Positions 1 to 13,064 are shown, counted from the stretch's first letter. The stretch: DNA of 64,000 nucleotides from Rhyacichthys aspro (GCA_036850595.1 CM072165.1:10550109-10614108); one strand, 5' to 3'. A program made the numbers and translations. The notes: generated by a model not told the origin, from the sequence alone.

Positions 1-2906
1 TGTTTCTTAAAAGAAAGAAGTTTTGCTGTGTTTTGGGTTTTCTAATTTTTTTTGCCTATACATAACCAGTATGGTAATTTTACATTGTTACAACCCACTC
101 CACATTTGTTTTCTTCATACAAAGAGAACACAAAAAGAACGGAATTACATTGTCTGTATTTGTAGCATAAACATTTTTTTTTCATCTAAGATTTCACATC
201 ATTTTATATATACATTGAACTTGGGAGGTAAAGTTCATAAATGCTTCGAGCTGATGGTAAGGGCAGAATTAAAACCAGTGGGTTAATTTGTTTGAAGTTT
301 CAGATGTCTTTTCTTATCACGACTTGGCGCTAAACAATTAAAACATTCCAGTCATCCTTGTGCGAGGCCCTGAATATAAAAAGGCTGAGGAAAACAGAAA
401 CACATGCTAACAGTCCAATCCTCCTCAAGCTTCATCAGTCAGTGGGCAACTTCAAAGAGCCAACATCATTAGCAAATAAACACGCTTCTCTCAGAAAGCC
501 AGATGAAGCTGATTTAGGTCCAAAGCTCCAGCAGTGATGGATGGGTACGTTAGACCGGAGGCTTTATTGTGAGCAATTCTTGAGCACTAAAGCTGTGGGA
601 GCCAAGCTAACTTCTCTATTATATTCTGAATTTAATTGTACAAATTTGGAAGAGTGGAAAACAAATTGGCGGTTGCATTCAAAGACAGATAAAAGCAAAC
701 ACACCCTTCACATGTGAGTCATATCACATAACAAGTGCTCCGTTTCAAATTTCAGCCTAGCCCTGTTCTTTGTGTTGAGGAGACTGCTGTCCCAATGGAC
801 CCTACAGTAGGGACCAGTCTGGACAGGACATCCAGTGAACCACAAAGCCTGACAATGTAGACCATTTCCCGACGAAATGGCACGCCCACTCAGTTAAACA
901 GAAGTTGACAGGACTGGCAAGTGATGGATCTACTCATATTCAAGCAATATATTCTAGTGAATTTAGAATCTGGGCTCTAAACAGGTAGTGTAGCAACTTG
1001 CTGCTTTTGAGCCTGGCACTGTCAAGTTAAATAAATTGCATAATGTCAATTTAAAAAAAAAAAAACCTTTTAGAATTACCTGATTTCTGAAAGCTAATTG
1101 ATCAACAAATACATATGTGATATTGTGATTGGAATCATCTGTGAAAAATAATGAGACATTGAAGTTTAATTCTGAAGGATTTTTATAGATGTGAGAATGT
1201 ATGAATTATGTAAGAATGGTTGCTCTCACACATTCACACATACAGAAACATTTTTTTAGAAGGGTACAATCTGGTTGGTTCTCTAGAGCCTCTACTATTG
1301 TGGCCCTGAGTGGACAAACTAAGCACTACTGGAGGAAAAGCACATTCAAGCTTCTCTTCACATTCAAGGATTTTTATAGATAGGAATGTTGGCTCTGTAC
1401 CAGTAAGCTTTGGCCAATCACATGCTCACATGTTGCGCTTCCACTGGTCTACACCTATTTCAACAAGGAAGCAAAGGTGACTGTACAAAATACAGGCATA
1501 AGCTGGTACCCTGTGGAACTCCAGTTTTAGTAAGAATAATCAAACTTGAAAATCCATGCTTCCGATTTACCTGATGATTGTTTTAAAGTCTTGATAGCAT
1601 TAAAAAATATTGTTTCTCTTGTCTCTAAACACCAGAGCCACCACTCTTTTTGCACTAAAAGTTTCCATTTCCAAGATGTAGGACAAATGCAAACTGTTAC
1701 TAGAGCAGCTACAGAAGTTCCCATGAGAACATTTATTGTTTTGTCTGAATGAGATATCACACAGAGAAAACAGCATCACACTGTAAACAGCTGCACTCAC
1801 TGTTACAACAAAGTCCAAATCTAATATATTATGTTGTTGGTGATGTCGTATGTGTCTACCTTATCAAAATGCACTGTGTATTTGTCTTTTATTTAATATA
1901 TTTATATTTAATAGTCTCGAGATGTAGAAACCTGAGAGGACTTCTGTGACTTAGAGTGTTCTCCTCAACGTAAAATGCACAAAGATTACGTAAGTGGAGT
2001 GTATTTTACAAGCCGCTGGAAATAAGAGGCCGCGCCATCAGTGTCTCCGTCTGCTCCGATCTTTACAGGAAGGTGCACCAAACAGGAAGCTGCTGTTTTC
2101 CTTTCAGACCAACACCAAAGGCCCCGTTTATTACCGAATTTACCCTGAGGGAAAAACTATTAACTCTCCACAAGCTGCTCACACGGCCAATAAAGCAAGG
2201 GTTCGGGAATAGCAGGAGCTTCAGAACCAGGGAACACATGGTTGACAACGTCCATAATGTGTAGAAATTAAAGAAGCTCAAAAATGAGTTTGTATTCATG
2301 AGTATTCTTTTTTTTTATGGACAGTAATGCACAAACACAAAAAGTGCAGTATAGCTTAACCGATTTAGTGCATTAATTCAGCCACTACACACAAGCTGTT
2401 TTCCCACTCATCTTTAGACGGCTGGGTTTCTTGTAGTTTTTAGAATAACCGGCCAAGGTTGTGTGAGTCATAGCAGTTTGGCAGCGGCTCAGTAGAAACA
2501 GGAATTTGAGCCGTTTCAAATTCGCAGCAACTGCTGCTCTTCAAATCTAGTCAGAATTACATTTGTCAAACAACATTGTGTGAAGTGCAGATAAGCATTA
2601 GATTACAATGTCCATGAGATTTGTAAGATCTATGCTCCTGTTTCACATCAGCCATGGGCCACCCACATTATTCAAGATGGCCCCATATATTGCAAGTTAT
2701 AAGCTGTGTTGGTACTATGTTGGTATATGTTGTCAGGACCTAAGTGCAAGCTGAGGATGGCATAACTGCTGCAAGAGAGCAAATAACAATGGGCATTCTG
2801 TTCAAAACGATGGCTGAAGTTCAAACTGAAGCAGAACAGCATTCTTCAATGTCTGGCAATTGAACTGCTCTGCAATTTCAAGTGAGTGCCAGCTCTGAAA
2901 GTGATC

Positions 2907-3362
2907 CTAAAGGAAGCCTCTGAAGAAGTGGATTCTGCTCCGAGGTCCACTGTGTGATTCCACTTTGTAGAATCTTGAGGTGGTTCCAGGTCGAGTAGGA
3001 GGCTGGCAGTGGGACAGCTGCAGCCACACTCTTGGAATGTCCTTCAGTCTGTGCACACAGCTAGACAGTGTTTCTTGTTTAATTGGTTGATGAACAACCT
3101 TTCCAAACTCATACTGAAGAACCAGATGGATAATTAAAGCAGATAATAAAATTAGTGCCAACATCTAGTTCCTGTTCCTAAGTTTCTGTATCAAACAACC
3201 CCAGGATCAGATTCTACTTGGGTTCCCTCTCTTTCTGGACATTATCAATGATGATAAATTCACAGAAATCTGCTGTAATTTGTGCAAACTACTGGATTTC
3301 CCACTGACACTGCTGCATAATGACCTCAGCCACCTCCAAATGCTCCTGGGCCCAAAGCGTTC
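2907..3362 (-). pseudogene. Possible degenerate coding relic, family not recognised
   Basis: Read on the minus strand from about 3354 down to 2907, this stretch looks protein-like in composition but is interrupted by in-frame stops. The upper part reads as acidic, helix-like sequence (for example LEVAEVIMQQCQWEIQ, stop, FAQITADFCEFIIIDNVQ) with three stops in about 60 codons. The lower part (2907-3164) is an open 85-codon stretch. There is no intact start, no convincing splice structure and no family I can name. It could be a decayed retrocopy or transposon relic, or chance. Low confidence. Confidence 0.2.
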
Positions 3363-6359
3363 ACTGTCAGTGTTTTGTTCTCCTCTAGATTGTTACTCCT
3401 TGACATCCTGTCCGCCCCTGCACTGAGTCTGCTGTCCCGCGTGAGAAGTGAAACACACAAGAACTAGAACAAGCCCCGGGAACCACTGTTCCCCCGCTGC
3501 ACGGCCCACATGCCCCAGCAGCATTCAAATCACCGACTGAGAACCACGCTCACCGCCAGTGGGTGGATGCAGCAGGGAAATGAGCCTCTCACATGTCAAC
3601 ATTACTTCAAATCTGTACAGTCTGTGTGAAATGTTGTCAACTCAAGCTTTTCAAAAGGGCTGGATGTAACATTTTTTGCTTCAAATACTTTAAGGTACCC
3701 TAAAAGTATCATTGTATTTGAGTTAAAAGAGTAGCCCCATCCCTGCAGGGAACAGCATTAGCCCCATAGATCCCTATTGCTTAAGGTTCATTATTAACAA
3801 CCAGTGACTGCTGGCGGATAAAAGAGGACTATTGGTAATTAAAACTGAGAGAATATCAGCAATTAAAACAGAGGAACTGTTAGCAATAAAAATATGAAGA
3901 CCAAGCAATTACTGGTGAATTAACTCAAGTGATAATTGCTAAATAAAACCAAGCAGATTTTGAAAATGAAAACCAAGCACCTTCATCTTCAATTAAAGAA
4001 TGGTGGGTGAATAAAACTGAGCCACTATTACATGTATAAAACAAATACTGATTTAGTAATCTATGCTCATTCGTTCATTGGGCTTCAGTCCATAAATCTA
4101 TAATATTCAATATATTGTGTATTTGAAACAGTCTTACTCATAATGAGAGGCCAAGTCGTTAGATGCATTGATTGATTTAACAGATTCCCTGCCAAAGCCT
4201 GATCTTAAATGCGATAAACATTTGGTCAGGCCCAGTTCCCTAAATAAGCTGACAGTAAACACAGATTGAAAGCCGGTCTATGTGGTATGCCTGCTAAATG
4301 CACACATCTTAACGGATAAAAGCGCCTAAAAATAACCACCATAAAGCCTGGAGACAGTTTGCACTGACAGCAGCTCATATCTGAATGAACCACAAGAACA
4401 TTATGCGAGACCATGCTTGTTTTTCACACAAAGGCTAAAAAAGTGAGCGGCCGGTTACTTCGATATCACATCATTTCATAAATCTACAGATGAGCTCAAT
4501 AAATTATCAATTTGTTCTCTAGGTTTTCTTTCAATGGAATCACTTTTGCAACAGCCAAGTCCAACAGGAGACAGACACCAATATAATTGTCAAGGTGTTG
4601 GTTTGTGAAATACAGGAGTGGTGAGTGCTTTTCCAGACTCTGCCTCGTATTATTTATAGACAGTGAATCTTGAATATGAAGTACTTTTCATCTGTCTCGC
4701 CTCCATCTGCACAGCTGCAAAAACATTTCAGTTTTTTTTTACATAAGAGACAAGCTAAAAGTAAAAATTGTCCTTCTAATTTTATTTTTTTTGTAACACG
4801 AACCAATCAGATGACAAGCAGATGCAAGTCACATAAGTTCATTGCTGTTTTTGGCTCCTAATAATGACCATATCCAGAAAATGGTGGTGGGAAAACTGCT
4901 TTATTTTTACAGAATGTTAGGGAGTACTGTTGTTCTGGTCCCGCCTCCACCTAACACTCAAATTAAAGTGCTTGCATTAAGCTCAACACATAGAAAGAGA
5001 ATCTAAAGTAAAAGATAGGAACAATAAAAGCTGCATCTCATATCATATTAGCATAGCATATACCTAGTTATTTCAATTCAATGTGACTGCTCTCTTATGT
5101 TCTCCACAAAAATATCCAGCACTTTAATGATGTCATCCCATGTGCATCGCAGCACAGTGGATTTTTCAATACGAGAGAACAGATTCTCATTGAATAACAT
5201 GAATGAGTGGTTTATAAAGCTCCTGCACGAGACTGGAGTTCAACCGAGGACTAGCACAGAAGTTTGCAGCTATTTCATTTAAAGGCTAAGTATTTTGTTT
5301 TCCTCCCACTGAAGGCACAAATAACTCTTTATTGGAAACAGCTGCGGTGCACTGCAATATCAAACACTGCTCTGGGAGTTGATGTCTGGCAGCATGGGAT
5401 ATTTTGTGGAATAGTTAATATACGCTCAATACGTGATGTTTTTTTAGGGGGAAAAAAACAAACAACAGCAATAAAAAAAAAAGAATAGTGCCAGAAACTT
5501 CTTGTTTGATGACTATTGCCTATTCTATTTTGTTTCTGGGAGGATTTTGAGCTAGAGCAAATGTACAATTTCATATTATTATTATTATTAGCGCAATATT
5601 CAAAATAGTTATCGTATTATGAACAGCAACTATGAACAGTTTTTAATTGTTAATTACTTTGTTAATGCTCCACTACTTTTTAAAGGTGAGTATTGAAGGT
5701 GTTTTCAAAAGCTTTAAATTATATATTGCACGTTACCGGTCACTATATAACTCTGTAAAGAAAAGAACAGAATCACTATTTTTTTTACTTTTAAACAGTG
5801 ATGACATGGCTGAATGCAAATGGAGCAGAGAAAATGTTAGCAGCCTCGGTGACTGTGTATTTATCATGACATTTTTCTGTCAACATATTGTCATAAGCCT
5901 CTCCAAAAACAGCTTCTTGACTGAGCTGCCGTCAGCACGTCTCACACAGACACCAAAAAAACTAAAAACTGTCCCCGTATGACTGGAAATAAAGACTGGT
6001 AATGGCACTTACTCAACACACACTCATCCTTTAATACTTGGATTAATCATTACCTGACATGTACACCACAGTATGTCAGACAAGGGACCTGTGTCTCAGA
6101 GACTGTAGCACAGAGGTTCCTCAAAGTACTGTTTAACTATTAGTTTGGAGATTCTCGTTGAAGCAGTGGAGCAACCGACACATAAGGGCAGATGCTACAC
6201 TGAACTACATGGATCATCCACTGCATTGGGCTTTTGAACAACAGACAGCAGCCAGTGGACGTCTGAGCTGCAGGACAGAACGACACAAGGACTCGTTCTG
6301 AAATAAGATCAATCAGTCTGTGGAAGATGAAGTCTGAATCAACTCATTTGAAGAGACAA

Positions 6360-6462
6360 ACAATTCCCCTTGGGGATTAATAAAGTTGAACTGAATTGAT
6401 TTGACTGAAATAAACAATAACATTGCGACAGATAATTGCCTGTGTCGAAAAAAAAAAAAAAA
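6360..6462 (+). repeat. Probable retroelement 3' tail
   Basis: The string CCCCTTGGGGATTAATAAAG is followed by a degenerate TTGAACTGAATTGATTTGACTGA tract, and about 60 bases later by a run of A's (about 6448-6465). Fish non-LTR retroelements often end in a TTGGGGATTAATAAAG-type sequence followed by short tandem repeats, so this is probably the 3' end of a 5'-truncated LINE or SINE copy in plus orientation. No reverse-transcriptase reading frame remains. The upstream boundary was not found, and a genuine plus-strand transcript end using AATAAA is the alternative. Confidence 0.35.
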
Positions 6463-7923
6463 AAATCAGTACAGAGATTGAAGAATGAAGTGTCTGCTCA
6501 CAGCGTATCACTAACAGCAATTCCCATAATCACATTACAAGCGAACAGTAAACACAAGCCAGCAACAGAACGGCGTGTAATTACTTTTATTATCATGACT
6601 CCATTAAAAAGACGTGTGAGAGCAGAAGTCCTGTCTCCACCAGTGGGCTGAATGCATGCTTCCTAAGCCCCAGTAATGTGTTGCAGCCTTGCCCACAGAT
6701 GCTGCCGGTGCCTCCCCCGTGTGATATTTACCGTTCCCCAGTGCCCTGACGCTCCAGCGTTTTACAAGACAAGTAAACACATCAGCAGCGCATAAGGTGG
6801 GACGGCGGGGCCTGCAGAAAAGCAACAAAAGCAACATTGTGCAACACACTTCTGGCTTCTATAAAACAGCCAGCGTTGTGGGGGCGGAGCGGGTGGAGCC
6901 TTGGAGACGTTTTGCATTGTTGCACGCTTGCAAAAAGACATCTTCACAGTTTTTCTGATCTGAATAATGAGCACAGACTGTTTGGACCACTATCAGTTAT
7001 GAATGTTGTTCAGAGTATACAGTACTGTAGTTTTTGCATGCAGTAGACTTTCCACTCAACTTCTGACAGCTCTGACGCAATTTTATCAGTAATGAATGAC
7101 TGTGTTTTTAAATGCATGTAAAAGCCCTATATGTAATATACACTTGAACTAATAGTATTATTTTATGATTTAAAAGCCCTTTATAATTATAAAAGTACCC
7201 ATCGGAAGCAATAAATGACACAGCCCTGTCACTGATTCTATCTGCTTCTCCAAACTCCAAATAATTGTAGGGAATAAGTTACCTGGTATTACAAAATACT
7301 GCCCTTTAACATGCAAAAGTTGACATCTTTTAAGGTCTAAAAAGAACCAGGTAAGATTATTATTATTAAGATATAGGTTTTGGTACAAAGTGTGCATGGC
7401 TCCTTGCAGGCAGCTGTTCTAACAGGAAGAAATCCTTGGCACAAAGAGAAGGAAGCTGTGGTAAGAAAAGATACAGCAACTGTTTACAGCAGACACACAG
7501 CGTGCTTCAGTACCCCCTGCTGTGACTCTGCAACCGGTTTGCACTGACAACTGTCTTCCCAAACTCCTAAAAAACAGTAATAGTTACAACACTTCAAAGA
7601 TGTTAAATGAGTTCCTATTCCCTTCTGCCAAAATCATGTAATAGATGTGGCAGCAAATGACAAGCCCCAGAGTGAGCTAAATGTCTTTAATTAAAGACTA
7701 TTTATGAAAACCACACAGGCTGCAATTGAGATTATAATACGCTGTCAGTATGTCTTTGCTTGGTAAAAAAGACAAACCTTGCATTACCGCCCAATTTAGG
7801 TGATTTTGCACAGTGCAGCTTAGTTCCATCGCTAAGGAAATCTCGTCAAACCACTGGGGAAAAAGTTCGTATCACGTGTGTTGTACGACTGACAGTATAA
7901 AAGAGGAAAAACAGTTTGCTTAC

Positions 7924-7948
7924 CTAAACTGTTAGTAGAAGAATCCAT
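7924..7948 (-). CDS. Possible first coding exon of an unidentified minus-strand gene
   Basis: On the minus strand an ATG at 7948 opens the short reading frame MDSSTNSL and ends after one extra G at a consensus donor (GTAAGC, 7918-7923), so the exon would leave in phase 1. Upstream, towards higher coordinates, lie two ETS-type CCGGAAG sites (8076-8082 and 8254-8260), which are typical of TATA-less vertebrate promoters. The geometry would make this gene head to head with ecsit about 1 kb away. No downstream exon could be identified between 1 and 7900, so the product is unknown. The case rests on a start codon, a good donor and a promoter-like context only. Confidence 0.3.
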
Positions 7949-8049
7949 AATCCGGGATTAAAACTGTGGGTTTAGATGAAAAGTTTGTCCTGAGGTGTGT
8001 TTTCCATGCTGAGAGAGAGGAGTGTCACACGCTTCACACACTTCTGTCA

Positions 8050-8990
8050 AGCTTCCACTTTCAACAAGAACTACTCCGGAAGAGTCTCACTTTGCTGTAG
8101 TTAAAAGCACAGGTTAAGTTTAATACCATACAAATCCCTTTAGGCTGCGTTACAGTGTGTGTTTCTGGAAGTACTGACGCTGACATGAAGCTGTGCGAAT
8201 AAAAGAGGAGTGAACAAACCTTGGCGAAAAGGTGGGATGACGTTTGGTCGCATCCGGAAGCGCTGTAATCCAACCAAGACTAGCTTGGTGTACGTTTGTT
8301 TGACAGAAAAGCGCCATAAACCTTACATAGACAGAAAAAGTTGATTTAGCGGTGTATTCAACTTCGAGAAACATTCGTACCGAAAATATGTGGAAGGAGA
8401 GAGCATTATTATACTGGCATCACAACTTTCAATATCCATCTACTTCAATCTCGGTTGTTTGTCGCCATCTTGTGACCGTGTTGCGTAGTTTTCTTTTTTA
8501 TTTGCGGCGCGCGTGTGTTGCCTTTACATGTAAATAAATTACTGGGAATTTTTGGATATTTAAAATTTGTCAAGCATTTGCATTGTAACCATTTTTTATA
8601 TAAATGAGCCAATAACTTATATGCCAAATTATTCAATAATATACCCTCTTTTTAATGGTACAGGGGCACAACATGCAACATAAAGAAAGATTTACTTTTT
8701 AAATATATTTATATTAATGCGACCTATTTCTATCGTGAAAGTCATTTGACTTTTTTTGAATTTAAAAAAATTGAACTCAGTAAATAGGGGAAAAGTACAG
8801 TAAATAAACCACCTGTGTAAACATGATATATATCTAGTATTTAGTCAAATTCCGGTCTGTACGACAATTAAGTTGAACTAGAACCCTAAATATTGTAGGA
8901 TTTATTTCAGTCGCGAGCGGAACCATTTGATTCTCTAAAGCGGAGGTAAATGTGTGTAGCACCAGGAAATGACCGGCGTTTCAACATGGA
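8050..8990. promoter_or_regulatory. Putative bidirectional promoter region left of ecsit
   Basis: This gap separates the possible minus-strand first exon (7948) from the ecsit transcript start. It holds two CCGGAAG ETS-type motifs at 8076-8082 and 8254-8260, a TGACG half-site just before the second (8238-8242), and a CAGGAAATGACCGG stretch near 8962-8975 close to the likely ecsit start. The middle (about 8540-8900) is very AT-rich with no motif I would defend. Promoter function is inferred from position and motifs. Confidence 0.4.
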
Positions 8991-9190
8991 GCCGTCCACT
9001 GATTTCTGAAGGAGACTAAACTATTCGTGGACTTTTGTTTTTAATGGTATGGGTTCAGATATATGTTTATACTGCAGTTAAATACTGTGTACATCTCATA
9101 TTGTCTTTAATTATAAGTGTTACTGTAATAGCCTAGTTACACGGTCATAACTGTGTATCGGTTTGTGCAGGTTAGTGTCATGAGTGGACC

Positions 9191-12100
9191 ATGAAGTGTG
9201 TCCGCTGCCTGCTCCGGCTGCAGAGCCTCAGACTGCTGGGTCAGCCCGTCAGATTTACCGGACTGTCCGGGGCTGTGGTCCAGGTACAGCCCAGTCCGCT
9301 CCAGACCACCCAGCAGCAGGTAAGACTCTGGTTTCTAGGATCTAGTACCATCCAAACATTTCAGATGACAAAATATCTTAGCTATACAACTAACTAAGTG
9401 CATACCATAAAGTAAAAACTATAATTATACTGCTATATATGCTCCAATTCATGTCCAATCAAGGTGACATTTTCTGTATGTTAGTCTGAAATTAATTAAA
9501 GTGAAAATAATATATATATAAATTACATATTCAAACAAAAAATGTCTTTGCATGTATACCATTGTAGTATTTCATTCTTAAGGAGTATTTTTCAGACTTT
9601 GTAGACTTGCACTTGTCCCTCTAACTAAAGCTACTTTGTCCCAGGTTTGGAGGCACTTCCACAGCAGCCGAACAAGCCTCAAAAGTCGTCCCACAGTCCC
9701 CGCAGAGTTTCTTCAAGACGACAGCAAGGACAAAGACAAATCTCTGGTCCAACAAGATGACCTGTTCGAGCGAGTGGCCAGAGAGAACAAGACTAAGGCC
9801 ACGTTCAACAAAGTGGTGGACGTTTTCATCAAGCAGGACGTGAGGCGGCGCGGTCACGTGGAGTTTATCTACGCCGCTCTAAAGAAGATGCCCGAGTTTG
9901 GAGTGGAGAAGGACCTTAGCGTCTACAACAAGATCCTAGATGTTTTTCCCAAAGAAGTTTTTGTTCCCCGGAACTTTATTCAGAGGATGTTTAACCACTA
10001 TCCACGGCAGCAAGAGTGTGGGGTGCAGGTCCTGGAGCAGATGGAGAACTATGGTGGGTATCTTACATGGGATTTATGTGTTTATGTAATGCTTTTACAG
10101 TGAGATAAGAAGACAGTCTGGGAGAAATCACTGTATATACGTATTTATTTATACGTTAACGTTAAGTGAAGCTAACTTGACGCTATATATCCACATCCCA
10201 AACCTCAATAACAATCCGTACAGAGCCACAAAATGCAGTTAAAGAGAATCAAGACATAACATAAAAAAACCAAACAACTCCACTCTATGTATTCTAATAA
10301 TACAGAATGTTAAATAAGTGTAACAGGGAATACTTATAGCTGTTTCCAGTAAAATATAGGAGAATACAAACATTTAACCAGCCATTCGCATTTTGTTTGT
10401 GGGATGATGCTATCAATAACTGCAAATAGCTCATGAATAAATGAAGGTACATTTTAATCTGACAACTTATTAATAACACAGTGAAACCAGGAATATTTAG
10501 ACTGTATTGCAAACTAAAAGCATTGTTTATTTTCCTTACTTTTTGTATATTACAAATTTAGTTATAGTTTGTATGCAGCTCTTGTGAGAAGAAAGTGCCC
10601 ACCAGAACTGCACTTGGGCCCCTTATAACTACCTTACCCCACCAACAACGTATCACTATAATTCATGTTGATTCTTAGGTTTTTAAGAAGTACTTCGAGC
10701 TCCTATATTTTTTGTTCCAGGGGTCATGCCTAACGTCGAGACCAAGGTCCTCCTGGTGCAGATCTTCGGCGAGAAGAGCCACCCCATCAGGAAATACCAA
10801 CGCATCATGTACTGGTTCCCCAAATTCAAGCACGCCAACCCTTACCCCGTCCCCCTGCAGCTGCCCGAGGACCCCGTGGACCTGGCTCGCCTCAGCCTCA
10901 ATCGCATCGCCGACGACCTTGACGCTAAAGTCACCGTCTACCAGGTAAAACCGCCGCACCTTTCGCTTTAGTCAAAATAGATCATTTTCACTGATGTTTT
11001 TTTTGTTTTGATGTGACAAAATGGCGTCTTATTTCAGATGCCATGCACAGATATGACTGAAAGTGGTCAAGAGATTACGCACCCACATATTGTAGGTATG
11101 GAAACCATGTATATCCAGTTTCCTCTAATATAATAATAGTGTTTACAAGATTAAGATTGTTATAAGAAGTTATTGCAGTAGAAAACATTTGCTGTGTCTC
11201 GCAGGTATTCAGAGCCCGAGTCAGATGGAGCTCCTGGCCAAGCATAACCCCGACAAGCCTGTGTTTGTAGAAGGTCCGTTCCCTTTATGGCTGAGAAAGA
11301 CGTGCGTGTATTACTACGTCCTGAGAGCTGACCCTACCCCGCCTGAGGAGAAGGTGGGGATACTACTACTGCTAAAATACAGTATGGCACAAAATACAAA
11401 CTGAAATTGTGACTCAGAGCAGTATCTATACTCTTTCTGTAAAGCATTTTGTCGAGTAGGTTATTTTTATCACTAATCTTTTATCTTTATAATCCTCTTA
11501 AAAGAAAAGGCATGGTTGGTTAAAGGTCCTAAACTGTAGCATGTGGCACATTTTTTAAAACCTCAAAACCAAAACACTGTTGAGTGCTTTACTTGCATAT
11601 CTTTTCATTATTATGGAAATTTTTATGAGGAGTAACCCCAAAAATCTAGCCTATTCCTGATATAAGCATGGATTTTCAAGCCTAATCAGCAACAAAGCAT
11701 GAAAATACAGTGACGTAATTTACTACCAGAGTTTTCAATGGATATATGTGATTTTATGTGTGTGTTTGTCCCACAGACGGAGGAGCCCTATGACCCAGAG
11801 AGGTGTTTTGACTATCCTCTGCAGTTGGACCTGGACTTAGATCGGGACTTTGGGGACGATGAAAGCTTCGATGTTGAAGACCGTAAGACATATGTTCATA
11901 CAGAGCCCAGACAAATTTTGTACAATGCTGTGAACAAATATTTACCCCCTTCCTGATTTCTTATTTTTGTGCACATTTGTCACACTTAACTGTTTCAGAT
12001 CTTCAAACAAATTTAAATATTAGACAAAGGTAACTCAAGTAAACACAAAATGCAGTTTTGAAGTGATTATTTTATTTATTAAGGGAAAAAGGCTATACAA

Positions 12101-12800
12101 AAAACAAAACAAAATTAAGGTTCTGGAGTGGCCTAGTCAAAGCCAAAAGTCAAATGTCGCTGAATTAAAACAATTCTTGATTGCAGTTATTGCTGCTGAG
12201 GGTGGCACAACCAGTGATTAGCTAAATGGGGCTACTACTTTTTCACATAGGGCTGGATTGATTTGGATAGCTTTCTCCCCTCAATAATGAAATTAAATAC
12301 TTAAAAACAGCATTTTGTGTTTACTTGAATAATCTTTGTCTAATATTTAAATATGTTTGATCTGAAACATTGAAGTGTGACAAATATATATATAAAAAAG
12401 AAATCAGGGAAAACATTTCTTCACAGCACTGTCTAAAACATCCACTGGGAAGCTTTTGAATAAAAAAAACCCCCTGAATTTTATAATGGAAAATGTTGAG
12501 TGAATTGGGTCTTTGTGTGCAGTGGATGAGGGCCCAGTCTTCGCTATGTGTATGACTGGCCAGGGGGACCAGGCCACGCTCAACCAGTGGATTTCGGGCC
12601 TCCAGGAGACCAACTCCATCTTGGGTCAGGTCCCTACTTTTTTCCGCCTGGACGCGGGCCCCAGGGAGCTGCAGGCGCCCCCAGATTCACAGCCAGGCCC
12701 GGATCAGGAGGAGCAGCATCAGCAGTCCCATCCAGAGACTCAGGAACCCACAGTTGAAGAAGAGGATGAGCCACAGAGACGACACAGGATGAAGCAGTGA
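9191..12800 (+). CDS. ecsit: ECSIT, signalling intermediate in Toll pathways and complex I assembly factor
   Basis: Coding exons: 9191-9319, 9645-10053, 10721-10944, 11038-11095, 11205-11353, 11777-11882, 12523-12800, giving 450 aa (human 431). All introns are GT-AG and phases match. The N terminus (MKCVRCLLRLQSLRLLG) is basic and leucine-rich without acidic residues, as expected for a mitochondrial presequence. Residues from about 70 (KATFNKVVDVF, YAALKKMPEFGVEKDLSVYNKILDVFPK) match the helical PPR-like ECSIT core, and PHIVGIQSP, FVEGPFPLWLR and EGPVFAMCM are family hallmarks. The family acts in mitochondrial complex I assembly with NDUFAF1 and ACAD9, and in TRAF6-linked Toll/BMP signalling. 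The last intron carries a Tc1-like remnant. A noncoding 5' exon probably ends at a GTATGG donor near 9047. The gene is convergent with the SPINDOC-like gene. Confidence 0.95.
11921..12434 (+). mobile_element. Internally deleted Tc1/mariner-family transposon remnant
   Basis: This is a roughly 514-bp element in the last ecsit intron. It has long imperfect terminal inverted repeats: about 110 bp at 11952-12062 mirrors 12296-12407, and the outer ends are TACAATGCTGTGAAC at the left and TTCACAGCACTGTCTA at the right, with TA at the junctions. Inside are two fragments typical of a Tc1-type transposase: a GGAGTGGCCTAGTCAAAG stretch (12125-12142), where Tc1 genes encode the W-P/SQSPDLNP region, and a C-terminal tail reading LIAVIAAEGGTTSD followed by a stop (about 12178-12221). 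Most of the transposase, including the catalytic domain, is missing, so the copy is dead. Orientation is the same as ecsit. Confidence 0.85.
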
Positions 12801-13058
12801 CTGGACAAACACAGCAGATCATAAACTAATATATACTGTACTGAATCTATAATGGCTGAGCTTAGACTGGCACAGAGTTCCCTCGGAAAACCTCAAGTGA
12901 AGTCAAATTTGTAAATAGGTAAAAAACAACAAAATTAAATGGTAACCCTGTATCAGAGAGAAATTGTCCGTCATATCAGGTCACAAAAGGAGTGGGAACT
13001 CTGTGGCAACTTTGCTTATTTAAACAAAAATGCACACTGTAAATGTAGATATATTAAC

Positions 13059-13064
13059 AATAAA
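13059..13064 (+). terminator. ecsit poly(A) signal
   Basis: AATAAA lies about 260 bp after the ecsit stop codon and is followed within 25 bp by a GT-rich stretch (TTTTGGTGTCTGTTAG), the usual layout of a cleavage site. The 3' UTR between 12801 and here is AT-rich and otherwise featureless. Confidence 0.6.

Larger units (their letters stand above)
1..7900. other. AT-rich intergenic or intronic DNA without a confident gene
   Basis: No reading frame here shows protein-like composition together with good splice sites and a recognisable family. If the minus-strand first exon proposed at 7924-7948 is real, this stretch would be its first intron and the gene would continue past the left edge. Visible features are A/T runs, a short (ATT)n tract near 5576-5590, a LINE-like 3' tail near 6370-6460, and a degenerate, stop-broken coding-like stretch near 2907-3362 on the minus strand. 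The 14-base string ggatttttatagat occurs twice, near 1176 and 1368. Confidence 0.5.

Noticed and set aside
3376..3436. Short plus-strand exon-like segment with a good acceptor (CTCCTCTAG) and donor (CGC/GTGAGA)
   Set aside because: It reads LLLLDILSAPALSLLSR but no neighbouring exon with compatible phase could be found, and the region looks like a decayed relic on the other strand.
5647..5982. 111-codon plus-strand open frame
   Set aside because: No recognisable domain, AT-biased composition and no splice or promoter context.
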